Assembly: GCF_000355765.4 (NCBI RefSeq) | Contig: NZ_CP021106.3 | Location: 1,583,137 to 1,647,136 of the forward strand | Length of the DNA stretch: 64,000 nucleotides | Reading direction: 5' to 3' | Source: Nitrosospira lacus | Lineage (GTDB): Bacteria; Pseudomonadota; Gammaproteobacteria; Burkholderiales; Nitrosomonadaceae | Part shown: one piece after another, positions 55,350 through 64,000 of the stretch | How the letters are laid out: each line of letters starts with the position of its first letter | Numbering within the stretch: the stretch's first letter is position 1 | Translations under genes and position numbers: made by a program | Notes under the pieces: model-generated | What the model was told of the DNA's origin: nothing | The model's database searches: none | The model's input: the letters and a program-made list of their open reading frames with translations, nothing else

Positions 55350-55655
55350 TTGTCAAGCAAACCATTGAGTAAACCCGATGTGGGAAGTAGGAAGAAAAAG
55401 AGAAATGAAGGCGAATTTGCTGAACTCTCAAAAAAATCTATGCCAGTCGAGTCAATGGCGGCGAAAACTCATCGATCAGGCGAACCCAATGTAAGGGAAC
55501 GAAGAAATGGCTATCAGATGATTTCGACTGCTTCTTATTATCGAACTGAACGCCGCGGCGTCCATGCGCAAGACTGGCTGGCGGTCAAGACGGAGGGGGA
55601 CGGCGCGCCAGGGATGGATGGCGCACCCTATAACGTGGGTGACTCTGACCGCTAG
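55350..55655 (+). CDS. DUF2934-like small protein
   Basis: A 101-residue basic protein, start TTG with AGAGG upstream. The C-terminal part ISTASYYRTERRGVHAQDWL resembles the DUF2934 core (IxxxAYYxAExRG...DWLxAE). Function unknown; such proteins often lie near stress genes, as here next to Hsp20. Confidence 0.55.
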   Translation: MSSKPLSKPDVGSRKKKRNEGEFAELSKKSMPVESMAAKTHRSGEPNVRERRNGYQMISTASYYRTERRGVHAQDWLAVKTEGDGAPGMDGAPYNVGDSDR

Positions 55656-55728
55656 CCGTCGCGTGATCGGGTCAGAAAACGGCGGTTGAGCAAACTTTAC
55701 TATCTACTATCTATAAAGGAGAAATATC

Positions 55729-56178
55729 ATGGCAAATATCATGCGGCGTTCCCCTCTTTTCGGCGATATCACTCGCTCCGACCCATTTTACAATATTGAG
55801 GACTGGTTCAAGAATTTTGGAATGCGCCCATTTTCCATGGAAATGGAAAACGCTCCCACCATCAAGATGGATTTGACTGAAAACGATACGGCTTATACCG
55901 TCCGCGCGGAAATACCAGGGGTAAAAAAAGAGGATGTGAAAGTGCAAATCGACGGCAATATGGTTTCCATCAGCGCGGAGACCAAGGGGGAAAAAGAGGA
56001 AAAGGAAGGAGAAAGGGTTATTTGCCGCGAATGCCATCAGGGATCGGCTTACCGGAGTTTTAGTCTGAACAGCGAAGTGGATGAAACCAAAGCCGACGCC
56101 AAATATGAGAACGGCACGCTGGTACTGACGCTCCCCAAGAAAAGTGGGAAAACGGCCAAGCGGATCGAGGTTAAATAG
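55729..56178 (+). CDS. Hsp20/alpha-crystallin small heat-shock protein
   Basis: A 149-residue ATP-independent holdase. The alpha-crystallin domain runs from about residue 45 (TIKMDLTENDTAYTVRAEIP) to 140, with VSISAETKGEKEEKEGE and the conserved YENGTLVLTLPKK. RBS AAGGAG is 8 nt upstream. The N-terminal MRRSPLFGD.. region mediates oligomerisation. A second Hsp20 gene lies 1.6 kb downstream. Confidence 0.93.
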   Translation: MANIMRRSPLFGDITRSDPFYNIEDWFKNFGMRPFSMEMENAPTIKMDLTENDTAYTVRAEIPGVKKEDVKVQIDGNMVSISAETKGEKEEKEGERVICRECHQGSAYRSFSLNSEVDETKADAKYENGTLVLTLPKKSGKTAKRIEVK

Positions 56179-56392
56179 CGGATTTAATGGCGGTATGACA
56201 TGCGGCCGCCATGCATTGGCCATTCTCGAAAGAATGGTCAGTGACACAGCCTCGCAGGGCTCGTGAGTTTAAGTTCGGGTGCTCGCTTTCTTGTCCCGGG
56301 AAAGGAGCCGTGCTTCCCGGTGGTTTTGGACATGCTGCGGGTAATTAATCTGTCGCGTGTGGGTCATATTTTTTCACCATAGGAATCTCGCC

Positions 56393-56896
56393 ATGGGCAC
56401 AGATGTCAAGTATCCCGGCTTTCACCCGGTTTCCCGTGATGACGGCCTCTTTCAGGAGCGCGTGCACGATACCTATAAGGCGAGACGCAAGTTGCCAGAG
56501 CCCGCCGTCTGCCCGCAGTGCGGGGCGGTATTTCACGAAGGACGCTGGCAATGGGGCAAAGCCGGCGCTGATGCACACCGTGAAACCTGTCCCGCCTGCC
56601 ATCGCATGCACGATCATTTTCCCGCCGGGTTTCTGACCTTGCAGGGGACATTCTTCCTCGCTCATCGCGAGGAAATCATGCATCTTGTGCATAATGTGGA
56701 AAACCGCGAGCGGACCGGCCATCCGCTTAAGCGGATCATGGCGATTGAAGAAAAAGAGGGTGCGACGCTGGTAACGACGACCGACATCCATCTTGCACGC
56801 GGCATTGGTGAAGCGTTGCATCACGCTTACCAGGGTGATCTGGAGTTTCACTATAACCCGCAGGAGTATCTGTTACGCGTAAGCTGGGCGCGTTAA
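56393..56896 (+). CDS. BCAM0308-family zinc protein
   Basis: A 167-residue protein from MGTDVKYPGFHPVSRDDGLF. Four cysteines in CPQCGAVFHEGRW and CPACHRMHDHFPAGF suggest a zinc ribbon, followed by a domain with EEKEGATLVTTTDIHLARGI. This matches proteins annotated BCAM0308 in Burkholderia and relatives, linked to stress and low oxygen, without a defined function. The ATG at 56393 is preferred over one 12 codons upstream. Confidence 0.75.
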   Translation: MGTDVKYPGFHPVSRDDGLFQERVHDTYKARRKLPEPAVCPQCGAVFHEGRWQWGKAGADAHRETCPACHRMHDHFPAGFLTLQGTFFLAHREEIMHLVHNVENRERTGHPLKRIMAIEEKEGATLVTTTDIHLARGIGEALHHAYQGDLEFHYNPQEYLLRVSWAR

Positions 56897-56976
56897 ACCT
56901 GGCAACAGGCTGGTCATGCTGAATCGATCTGCCCTCATAGTGCCGGCTGGCTTATCGGAACAGGCATCATGCATAA

Positions 56977-57091
56977 ACCTAAATCCGGTAGTTGAGCGCT
57001 CCTTTAATAGGACCAGTATTTTGATTAATAACAATATTTTTTATTATGTGACTCTCACCTTCCGGGTGAGTCCGCTACTACCGGATTTAGG
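56977..57091. mobile_element. MITE-like element, copy 3 (115 bp)
   Basis: Ends CCTAAATCCGGTAGTTG (56978-56994) and CTACTACCGGATTTAGG (57075-57091) are inverted repeats with one mismatch, flanked by ATAA at 56973-56976 and 57092-57095. An inner hairpin CTCACC-TTCC-GGGTGAG lies at 57052-57070. It sits 50 bases upstream of the CBS-domain gene and could affect its expression. Confidence 0.85.
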
Positions 57092-57140
57092 ATAATGCCA
57101 TCTGGCATGAAATATTTAACCATACTGGAGGGTATCCATC

Positions 57141-57590
57141 ATGCCTGTCGGTGAAATCTGTAACCGCGACGTTGTTATCCTGAAACATAACGATACCATT
57201 CTGGAAGCGGCCAAGCTCATGCGGCAGCATCATATCGGCGATGTCCTGGTTGTCGAAGAGCGTGGTGATCTCCGGATTCCGGTCGGGATTGTCACCGACC
57301 GCGATCTCGTGGTGGAAATCATGGCGCCGGATCTCGACCAGAAAGTTATTACCGTAGGCGATATCATGGTACGGGAACTGGTGACGGTGAAAGAAAGCAT
57401 CGGAGTATTCGAGGCGATTCAATATATGCGCAGCAAGACGGTAAGGCGACTGCCGATCGTGGATGAAAACGGTGGACTGGTAGGTATCCTCGCTCTCGAT
57501 GACTTGCTGGAACTGCTGTCGGAAGAGCTGCTCGCCATTGCCAAGCTGGTCAGATATCAGCGGCAAAAGGAAACCCGGCGTCGTCAATAG
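57141..57590 (+). CDS. CBS-domain pair protein
   Basis: A 149-residue cytosolic protein made of two CBS motifs (VGEICNRDVVILKHNDTILE and VGDIMVRELVTVKESIGVF), forming one Bateman module that binds adenine nucleotides. No enzyme domain is attached, so it likely senses energy status. The GGAGG site precedes the ATG. It lies in the stress group between the two Hsp20 genes. Confidence 0.88.
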   Translation: MPVGEICNRDVVILKHNDTILEAAKLMRQHHIGDVLVVEERGDLRIPVGIVTDRDLVVEIMAPDLDQKVITVGDIMVRELVTVKESIGVFEAIQYMRSKTVRRLPIVDENGGLVGILALDDLLELLSEELLAIAKLVRYQRQKETRRRQ

Positions 57591-57646
57591 CCGATCCGAC
57601 GTACGAAACCGGAAATGTTTTTCTTCCATGGACTATTGCCACTTAA

Positions 57647-57742
57647 CCCAAATCCGGCCCGTAGCGGACTCACCCAAGAGGCGAGAATCAGGGGGCACAA
57701 TTATTCTTTACCCATTGTAGCGCTCGACTGGCAAATAAGCGG
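57647..57742. repeat. Degenerate inverted copy of the MITE-like element
   Basis: CCCAAATCCGGCCCGTAGCGGACTCACCC (shown here as two 57647-57660 and 57661-57675 blocks) corresponds to the reverse complement of the right part of copy 3, and AGCGCTCGACTGG near the other end to its left part. A TTAA occurs at both edges (57643, 57743), possibly the duplicated target. Confidence 0.5.
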
Positions 57743-57784
57743 TTAACCACCGGGTCGAGATTCGATAACGAAAAAGGAGTAGCC

Positions 57785-58297
57785 ATGCTGGATTCCTTGA
57801 AACAGGCAGGAAAAAATATCGGCCGCGACCTGAGCCGCACCTGGGAAAATATTTCGGAAGGTTGGCGCGAACTGCTCAACCATAGCAGTGAAGCGCTGAC
57901 TCAATTTACCCGGTATAAGAATGACGAACCCGGCGAGCACGGCTCCAGCGGCATGCGTCCCGCTTTTCCACGCTGGAGTTTGCTGGCCGGTGAAATGGAG
58001 GAAACGGACAAAGAAATTGTGGTACGGGTGGAGCTGCCAGGCATGGAGAAAGAAGACTGCCATATCACCATTGACGGCGGCATACTCTATTTGCGCGGCG
58101 AGAAGCGCCTCGAGCGCACTACCCAGGACAGTACCTACCACGTCATGGAGCGTGCCTACGGGGCATTCCAGCGTACTATTCCGTTACCGCGCAATGTGGA
58201 TACGGACAACGCGCAAGCGAGCTACAAGAACGGCGTCCTGACGGTCAGGCTGCCGAAACTGGGTGGCGCGAAGGGAAGAACCATTCCCATCGCGTAG
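57785..58297 (+). CDS. Hsp20/alpha-crystallin small heat-shock protein (second)
   Basis: A 170-residue holdase with an N-terminal helix-rich part (MLDSLKQAGKNIGRDLSRTW) and the alpha-crystallin domain from about residue 72 (EETDKEIVVRVELPGM), with YKNGVLTVRLPKL near the end. AAAGGAG precedes the ATG. It is divergent from the first Hsp20 in its N-terminal region, so the two probably co-assemble or specialise. PEBP follows after 3 bases. Confidence 0.93.
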   Translation: MLDSLKQAGKNIGRDLSRTWENISEGWRELLNHSSEALTQFTRYKNDEPGEHGSSGMRPAFPRWSLLAGEMEETDKEIVVRVELPGMEKEDCHITIDGGILYLRGEKRLERTTQDSTYHVMERAYGAFQRTIPLPRNVDTDNAQASYKNGVLTVRLPKLGGAKGRTIPIA

Positions 58298-58300
58298 CAA

Positions 58301-58909
58301 ATGGAAGCGGGGTCTTATTTCATCCGATGGACGCGCATTGGCGTTGTTGCCGCCTCGCTGGGGATCGCCTCCGTCTGTATAGCGGCGGGAGCGGCTGAAA
58401 CAAGGCCGTCCATAAGCAAGAAGGAGAAAGCTATCATGTCCATGACCATTACGTCCTCATCTTTTCCTCACCAGGGGGTTATTCCCGCTCGCCATACTTG
58501 TGAGGGCCATGATACTTCTCCCGAACTTTTCTGGACCGAAATACCCGAGGGCACGAAGAGTCTGGTCTTAATCGTGTATGATCCGGACGCGCCTGATCCC
58601 GCTGCGCCTAAAAGAACCTGGGTGCATTGGGTGCTATACAACATCCCGGCCCATACCAGCGGCTTACCCGAGGCCATTGCGTCAAGGGATCTTCCATCAG
58701 GTACCCTGGAGGGTCTTAATGACTGGCAGCGCACCGGCTATGGGGGACCGTGCCCTCCGATAGGCAATCATCGCTATTTTCATAAGCTCTACGCCTTGGA
58801 TACGGTATTGCCGGATTTGAAGCAGCCCACCAAGGCAAAGCTGGAGCAGGCGATGCAAGGGCATGTCATCGCCTCTTCTGAATTGATCGGGCGATATCAG
58901 AAACATTAA
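58301..58909 (+). CDS. YbhB/YbcL-type PEBP (Raf kinase inhibitor-like) protein
   Basis: A 202-residue product with an N-terminal hydrophobic helix (IGVVAASLGIASVCIAAGA), then the PEBP domain: DPDAPDPAAPKRTWVHWVLY, SGTLEGLNDWQRTGYGGPCP and HRYFHKLYALD, which contain the anion-binding His and Asp residues. The internal ATGs at 58436/58442 (AGGAGAAAG before them) would make a cytosolic form without the helix; which is used is unclear. The function of bacterial PEBPs is poorly known. Confidence 0.85.
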   Translation: MEAGSYFIRWTRIGVVAASLGIASVCIAAGAAETRPSISKKEKAIMSMTITSSSFPHQGVIPARHTCEGHDTSPELFWTEIPEGTKSLVLIVYDPDAPDPAAPKRTWVHWVLYNIPAHTSGLPEAIASRDLPSGTLEGLNDWQRTGYGGPCPPIGNHRYFHKLYALDTVLPDLKQPTKAKLEQAMQGHVIASSELIGRYQKH

Positions 58910-59262
58910 CCGTTCATTCGGTTCCTCAAGGCAAGTCCTGGAAGTGGCGGCAAGGGACTCCGAGACTCCCGGACGTCATGCATGCCAATTCCTTCCTTTC
59001 ACATTCCCGGTCCGGCAAAACACTCAAGTAGTTTGCCTGCCCCGGCGGTCCTGGGACATCCATGCTCCTGCTCCGCGTCATCCGTATTTTGCTTTTTGTA
59101 GTGTGTCCCGATTGGAACGATTTCTGCTTTTACCACTCTGAATCTTAGATTTAATTCCATATAAGAAACAGGGGCATTGATTCTCAAGGGAGCGTGAAAT
59201 GTTTAAGTGTCCGTCTCCCACAACGTAACCGGTAATATCACAAACCCGAGGAAGCAGAATTC
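58910..59262. other. Gene-free stretch before the phospholipase gene
   Basis: 353 bases in which I see no gene or clear regulatory site. Confidence 0.4.
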
Positions 59263-60627
59263 ATGAGGATCCAGAAATGTGCGGTGGTATTTTGCCTGGT
59301 GCTGTTGGCGGGCTGTGGTTCGCTACCGTTGCCGGATAGAATGGCGCATACCAACCATGACGTACGTGTGGACGGCGCGGATGGTCCGCTTTCTGCCCAG
59401 AAAAGCGAAGCAGTCTTGGCAAAGCTGAAGAAGCGTAGCTCGGAAACGAACATCTTTGACAGGCACCTTGCACAAGTCGAGGAGCTCATGGGAAGCCCGT
59501 TGGTAACGGGCAATAAGATAACGCTGCTGCTTGATGGCCCTGCTACCTACAAATCAATGTTTTCCGCGATACAGGGTGCGAAGAATCATATCAACATGGA
59601 AACCTATAGTATCGAGGATGATGAGATTGGCCGCCGCTTCGCGGCGGCATTGATTGAAAGGCAAAAGAATGGCGTACAGGTGAATTTTATATACGACAGC
59701 GTCGGATCGGGCGATACACCCAAAGAATTCTTCAAGTCGTTAACGGACAGTGGCATCAACGTGCTGGAATTCAATCCCCTCAATCCATTGATGCTTCGCA
59801 AGAAATGGGAAGTGGGCCGCGATCATCGCAAACTGCTCGTGGTTGACGGCCAGATTGCCTTTGTGGGTGGCGTCAATATTAGCAGCGTGTATTCCAGCGG
59901 GTCATTCACCCGGTCAAAACCGCGCACAAAGGATACCCCGCCGTGGCGCGATACCCATCTACGTATTGAAGGGCCCGTAGTCAGCGATTTCCAGAAATTG
60001 TTTCTCGCGACATGGGAAAAACAGCGGGGTGAGCCGCTGGTGTCGAAATCCTTTTTCCCGCAGATGGGCAGTAGAGGGAATGAGGTGGTGCGTGCCATCG
60101 GCAGTTCTCCGGATGGGCCTTACAGCCCTATCTATGCCACGCTCCTGTCAGCGATCAACAGCGCCGAAACCTATGCCTATATTACAACAGCATATTTTGT
60201 ACCGGACCCGCAATTACTTGCTGCATTGAAGGCCGCTGCCCGGCGCAATGTCGACGTGCGGCTGCTGCTACCCGGCAAAACCGATTCCAATCTGGTTTTT
60301 CACGCCTCGCATTCCTACTATGACGAGCTGCTGAGTGCTGGCGTGAAGATCTACGAACGCAAGGATGCGATACTGCACGCCAAGACGGCACTCATAGATG
60401 GTGTCTGGTCCACTATAGGCTCAACCAATCTTGACTGGCTCAGTTTTCAGTATAACCAGGAAATCAACGCGGTGGTTCTCGGGCAGGATTTTGGTGAGCA
60501 AATGAAAACAATGTTCGAGAAAGATATCGAATCTTCCAGATTCATCACGCTTGAAAAGTGGCGACAACGTTCGATCGGCATGCGCCTCAAAGAGCTTGGT
60601 GCGCGCCTATGCGTCCGATGGATCTGA
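59263..60627 (+). CDS. Phospholipase D-family lipoprotein (cardiolipin synthase-like)
   Basis: A 454-residue exported protein with a lipoprotein signal (VLLAGCGS, Cys18). Two HKD motifs, H188/K190/D195 (DHRKLLVVDG) and a second near residue 370 (HAKTALIDGVWSTIGSTNLD), form the PLD active site. The arrangement follows ClsC/ClsB-type cardiolipin synthases. A lipid-anchored, probably periplasmic position is unusual for cardiolipin synthase proper, which sits in the inner membrane, so a phospholipase role is equally possible. Convergent with the aldolase gene. Confidence 0.85.
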   Translation: MRIQKCAVVFCLVLLAGCGSLPLPDRMAHTNHDVRVDGADGPLSAQKSEAVLAKLKKRSSETNIFDRHLAQVEELMGSPLVTGNKITLLLDGPATYKSMFSAIQGAKNHINMETYSIEDDEIGRRFAAALIERQKNGVQVNFIYDSVGSGDTPKEFFKSLTDSGINVLEFNPLNPLMLRKKWEVGRDHRKLLVVDGQIAFVGGVNISSVYSSGSFTRSKPRTKDTPPWRDTHLRIEGPVVSDFQKLFLATWEKQRGEPLVSKSFFPQMGSRGNEVVRAIGSSPDGPYSPIYATLLSAINSAETYAYITTAYFVPDPQLLAALKAAARRNVDVRLLLPGKTDSNLVFHASHSYYDELLSAGVKIYERKDAILHAKTALIDGVWSTIGSTNLDWLSFQYNQEINAVVLGQDFGEQMKTMFEKDIESSRFITLEKWRQRSIGMRLKELGARLCVRWI

Positions 60628-60640
60628 TATCGTGCAGTGG

Positions 60641-61663
60641 TCAGCTATTTGTCGCCGTTTCCATTGCCCGGTTATATTTTCCTTCCCGGGCCAAACCGTT
60701 TAATTGGCAACGCTTGAAAAATATTTTTTGTGCCGTTGCCACATTGTTTTCCTTCCCGCCCCAGGCGGCCAGAACCGGTGCCTGCAGCGCGCGCCCATAG
60801 GAGAAACTGAGCTGCCAGGGATACGATCCCATGGCATTCATGGCATTCAGGTGATCGGTGGCATCCTCCGCGCTTTGGCCGCCGGACAGGAATACGATCC
60901 CGGGAACCGCCGATGGGACATAGCGTCGTAGACAACGAGCCGTGGCTTCGGCAACCTGTTGCACGCTGGACTCATGCGTACACTTCATACCCGCGATCAC
61001 CATATTCGGCTTCAGCAGAATACCTTCGAATATGACGCGGTGAGCATCAAGTTCAGCAAACAGAATCTCAAGCATTTTCGATGTAACCACTTCGCAGCGA
61101 TCCATATCATTGGGGCCGTCCATGAGTACTTCCGGCTCCACGATGGGTAAAATGTCCGCTTCCTGGCAGAGAGCGGCATAGCGCGCCAGGGCGTGGGCAT
61201 TTGCATGCATGCCGTATGTCGAAGGAATATCATGTCCGTCAATTTGAATCACGCCCCTCCATTTCGCGAATTTCGCACCCAGTTGCTTATATTCAGCCAG
61301 CCGTTCACGCAATCCGTCCAGGCCCTCGGTAATTTTTTCACCGGGATGCAGGGCCAGCGCTTTTGCGCCTTTGTCCACCTTGATGCCGGGAATAATCCCC
61401 CGGCTTGACAGCAGCTCGGCGAAAGGCGTGCCGTCGCGGGAATTCTGGCGCAGTGTTTCATCAAAGAGGATAACGCCACTGATATAACGCTCGATACCTT
61501 CGGTGGTAAAAAGCAGTTCACGGTATCGCCGACGGTTTTCTTCGGTCGATTCGAGCTTGATCGAGTCGAAGCGTTTCTTGATCGTGGGGTTGCTTTCATC
61601 CGCCGCAAGAATGCCTTTTTGGTGCGCGACGATGGCATCGGCTACTGACTTGAGTTCATCCAT
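60641..61663 (-). CDS. Fructose-bisphosphate aldolase, class I
   Basis: A 340-residue class I aldolase of the eukaryote-like type. The start at MDELKSVADAIVAHQKGILA follows the usual alignment; a further ATG nine codons upstream is possible. KWRGVIQI and the Schiff-base lysine in GILLKPNMVIAG, EPEVLMDGPND and FLSGGQSAEDAT are family motifs. Cytosolic; in ammonia oxidisers it serves the Calvin cycle and gluconeogenesis. Confidence 0.93.
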   Translation of the reverse strand: MDELKSVADAIVAHQKGILAADESNPTIKKRFDSIKLESTEENRRRYRELLFTTEGIERYISGVILFDETLRQNSRDGTPFAELLSSRGIIPGIKVDKGAKALALHPGEKITEGLDGLRERLAEYKQLGAKFAKWRGVIQIDGHDIPSTYGMHANAHALARYAALCQEADILPIVEPEVLMDGPNDMDRCEVVTSKMLEILFAELDAHRVIFEGILLKPNMVIAGMKCTHESSVQQVAEATARCLRRYVPSAVPGIVFLSGGQSAEDATDHLNAMNAMGSYPWQLSFSYGRALQAPVLAAWGGKENNVATAQKIFFKRCQLNGLAREGKYNRAMETATNS

Positions 61664-61767
61664 TAAGCAATTCTCCGAAAAAGGTGACATTCAAGATGAC
61701 ATTCAAGGTGACATTCATTTTGGCGATAACAAGACGCGTGTACTGCGGGTGCATGCCGTCTATCCTT

Positions 61768-63915
61768 TTACTTGGTGGGGGCAGTCTCGAAAATGCCCAT
61801 ATACCACAAGCCGATCAAGGCACCCATGATACCTGCAATCACCACGTAATAAGGCCATACCGGTTTTTTATCCGCAAATGGGTCGGTCATCGAGCGGCGT
61901 GCGCCTTGCGGCAAGTAAGCAAGCTTGGTCAACGATGTGCCAAATGGGATATTGATGCGCGCGCGTGCGTTGATCGCCCAGCCGTTTGCATCCAGTACCG
62001 GGCCGAGGTTGCGTTTTTTCAGCTTGAACCAGGCCATAATCATGGCCGGACCCGAAATCAGCAACATCAGACCGAATATGGCCAAGGGTATCTGCCAGAA
62101 TTTCAATCCCAGTATCCCGCTGACCAGCGAGGCGAGAATCCCGCCGATAGCGCCGAGCGCGAGGCCTATCGCGGCAAAGATCCCGGCGAATTTGCCTACA
62201 TCGAAGGGGGGCTTGGGCGGCGGAGGGGGGGTGCCCGCCGCTATGGGTGTGCCGGTTTCCACCGCCGCCTTGATCAGTTTCTCATCCGCCGCCGCGGCCT
62301 TCGATGAAGCCAGTTTTTGCAGTTGCTCGCTGATAAATTTGCTCAGTTTTTTATAAGGCGACCAGAATGCCTGCCGAATGCTGATCGGATGATCAAGGAT
62401 ACGCACTATCGTGGCATCCCAGTCCTGGCCTTTCCGGTCATAGAAAATGCCGTTCCGGCCAACCATGAGAAAATCGGAATCACCGGCCGTGAAGGCGGCG
62501 GCGATACTCATTTTCTCCGCGCCGCCGTTGCGCACACAATCGCAATACGCCAAGTACAAGCCGCTCATGTTGGCGAATTCCGCATGCTTGCCGATATCCT
62601 CGACCCTGACACAAAGATCGCAGCTGCGTCCATCCAGATACAATGTGCCCAGCTGGAATATTGCCTTGTCTCTCCCGGTATAGAAGCTGCGGAACGATGC
62701 GAAATTATTTACCAGATTGAATAAATCGCGGTTATAGCGCAACAATTTTTCCACCGAGCGGATAGCCTTGACCTCGGTTTCCACCGCTTTGTCCCGGCCG
62801 ATTAAATTATCGATTGCCTGCTTGTGTCCGCCGCCGGAAATCTCGCGCAAGCGCTTCCCGCCAAGCGCCTCCGCGGAACAGACCGGTTTCGTACTTTGCC
62901 ATGCATCGAAAGCCTCAAACTTGAGGCAAAGCGCAGCCCACTCAGCAGCGAAAAGGCTGTCCTTTCTGCCGAATAACGGAACGATGGCTTGCTCATACAA
63001 GGCATCCACCTGTTTCTGCCAGGCGGGATTGACCCCGGAGATTAATGGCAAGGGCTTGTCAGGTTCCACCGTCGCCAGCGGGAAATTCGCTATATCTGTG
63101 TTTTGCGCCGATAACGTTTGCGCGGCGATATTCTGATAATCCTCTGCCGAACGGCTTAACGGCTCCGCCGCGCGTGCATCATAAGCAGCCAGCTGGCAGC
63201 GCGTGAAGTAGTCGCTGACCTTGTCTCGGATGGCATGAAAAGCGTCGGCGGCCGCTTGCGTCTTCTCGCCGAGAAACCGGATATCGGTATTACCATTCGC
63301 GCTGGCTTGCCAGTCCGAATAGGCGGCAACTTCGGCAAAGAAGGCATCACTGATTTCCTGGTCAAGGCCCGCGTTCCCGCTCAAGTCGGCGACGGAGCCG
63401 CGGCACTTGACAATGTCTTCGACGGTCTCACGCAATCCCGCATCCGAGATCTGGCCGGCATGAATCACGCCGTCGCCGTTGAATTCCAGGCCCGCGACAA
63501 ATTTCTCGACGTCGGCCATGTCCGCAAGGGAAATCTCTGCCGCATCGGCTTTACCCAGACATTTAAGAATGTACTGTGCTGAAACAAGTATCTGTTGTCC
63601 TTCTTCACTGCTATCGTCTATATCGGTTAAAGCCAGAGAATCAGAACCCTTGACCAACAGATCGGCATTTTTCAGCAAACCGCCTGCCCAGGCGATGGCT
63701 GAGAGGACCTCGTTTGCATGTACATGTGCATCCCCATCATGGTCGATCAAGTCGAGGGTTCTATTGTCGAATTCTATCCCGCGTGTCGGACAACTCAGCG
63801 CCACCCATAACTTCTGATCCAGTTCCTTTAAAGCCAGCAGATCCGCGCCACTATCGATTTGCACCTGATCGAAGCCACCTGCCCGGAAAAAATGCCATGC
63901 ATGTGAGGAAGTCAT
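61768..63915 (-). CDS. Large membrane protein with EF-hand-like motifs, unknown function
   Basis: A 715-residue protein. The long N-terminal part (1-540) is soluble and contains calcium-loop-like sequences DHDGDAHVHANEV near residue 60 and FNGDGVIHAGQI near 150, plus LSGNAGLDQEISD. The C-terminal part has hydrophobic helices (AGIFAAIGLALGAIGGILAS, IPLAIFGLMLLISGPAMIMA, YYVVIAGIMGALIGLWYMGI). Proteins of this kind are found in beta- and gammaproteobacteria without a described role. A poly-Pro stretch PPPPPKPPFD separates both parts. Confidence 0.65.
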   Translation of the reverse strand: MTSSHAWHFFRAGGFDQVQIDSGADLLALKELDQKLWVALSCPTRGIEFDNRTLDLIDHDGDAHVHANEVLSAIAWAGGLLKNADLLVKGSDSLALTDIDDSSEEGQQILVSAQYILKCLGKADAAEISLADMADVEKFVAGLEFNGDGVIHAGQISDAGLRETVEDIVKCRGSVADLSGNAGLDQEISDAFFAEVAAYSDWQASANGNTDIRFLGEKTQAAADAFHAIRDKVSDYFTRCQLAAYDARAAEPLSRSAEDYQNIAAQTLSAQNTDIANFPLATVEPDKPLPLISGVNPAWQKQVDALYEQAIVPLFGRKDSLFAAEWAALCLKFEAFDAWQSTKPVCSAEALGGKRLREISGGGHKQAIDNLIGRDKAVETEVKAIRSVEKLLRYNRDLFNLVNNFASFRSFYTGRDKAIFQLGTLYLDGRSCDLCVRVEDIGKHAEFANMSGLYLAYCDCVRNGGAEKMSIAAAFTAGDSDFLMVGRNGIFYDRKGQDWDATIVRILDHPISIRQAFWSPYKKLSKFISEQLQKLASSKAAAADEKLIKAAVETGTPIAAGTPPPPPKPPFDVGKFAGIFAAIGLALGAIGGILASLVSGILGLKFWQIPLAIFGLMLLISGPAMIMAWFKLKKRNLGPVLDANGWAINARARINIPFGTSLTKLAYLPQGARRSMTDPFADKKPVWPYYVVIAGIMGALIGLWYMGIFETAPTK

Positions 63916-64000
63916 GATCTATCCTTTTGATAGGCGGGGTATAAAACTGTAGAGTATGGGAAAGTTATAGATAGAATATTCCAATATGTCAAGGTATGGT

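Overview
The window looks like a betaproteobacterial chromosome, most probably an ammonia oxidiser close to Nitrosospira. This rests on the gene order leuC-leuD-leuB-asd-fimV-truA-trpFBA-accD-folC-SPOR-cvpA-purF-metZ, on PEP-CTERM proteins, and on a secreted copper-binding cupredoxin/beta-propeller protein. The genus is an inference from gene content, not from a search.

Layout. 0.1-5.1 kb: queD, a radical SAM gene, an HTH regulator, lysC, tRNA-Ser(GCU), a zinc alcohol dehydrogenase and a DsrE protein. 5.4-8.9 kb: a small decayed element between an intact tRNA-Arg(ACG) and a 38-bp copy of its 3' end; it holds two phage-gene remnants, a PEP-CTERM gene and three small envelope genes. 9.5-13.0 kb: a compact RiPP cluster with a 65-residue Trp-rich precursor, a radical SAM/SPASM maturase, an HxD...H oxygenase-like protein and a borosin-type backbone N-methyltransferase. 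13.2-17.9 kb: mnmC, terC, a PRC-barrel gene and an MFS transporter. 18-33.7 kb: housekeeping biosynthesis (leucine, aspartate family, tryptophan, fatty acid, folate, purine), ending with metZ behind a SAM-II riboswitch and terminator. 33.8-47.7 kb: type II secretion in two divergent arms, gspC-D-E-F (minus) and gspG-H-I-J-K-L-M (plus), around the cupredoxin/propeller gene. 48.4-55.2 kb: two paralogous subtilisin-like proteases, a PEP-CTERM gene with a sigma-54 promoter between them, a c-di-GMP-I riboswitch ahead of the second protease, and a Kazal-type inhibitor gene after it. 55.3-64 kb: a stress group (two Hsp20, BCAM0308-like, CBS-pair, PEBP), a phospholipase D-type lipoprotein, class I aldolase and a large membrane protein.

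Two kinds of small non-coding mobile element are present. One family has 17-bp ends of the form CCTRAATCCGGTAGTTG and makes 4-bp duplications (ATTA, ATAA, ATGA). Two of its copies sit in gsp gene junctions; one split the ATGA stop/start overlap of gspI/gspJ while leaving both codons intact. The other element is a 31-bp perfect inverted-repeat element flanked by TA.

The most novel system is the RiPP cluster. The precursor carries four consecutive aromatic-X-X triads (WTN, WAD, WTK, YLN) of the kind that cyclophane-forming radical SAM enzymes act on. The methyltransferase keeps the Tyr/Arg/Tyr spacing of the borosin active site but is not fused to a substrate. A combined cyclophane and backbone-methylated peptide is therefore predicted.
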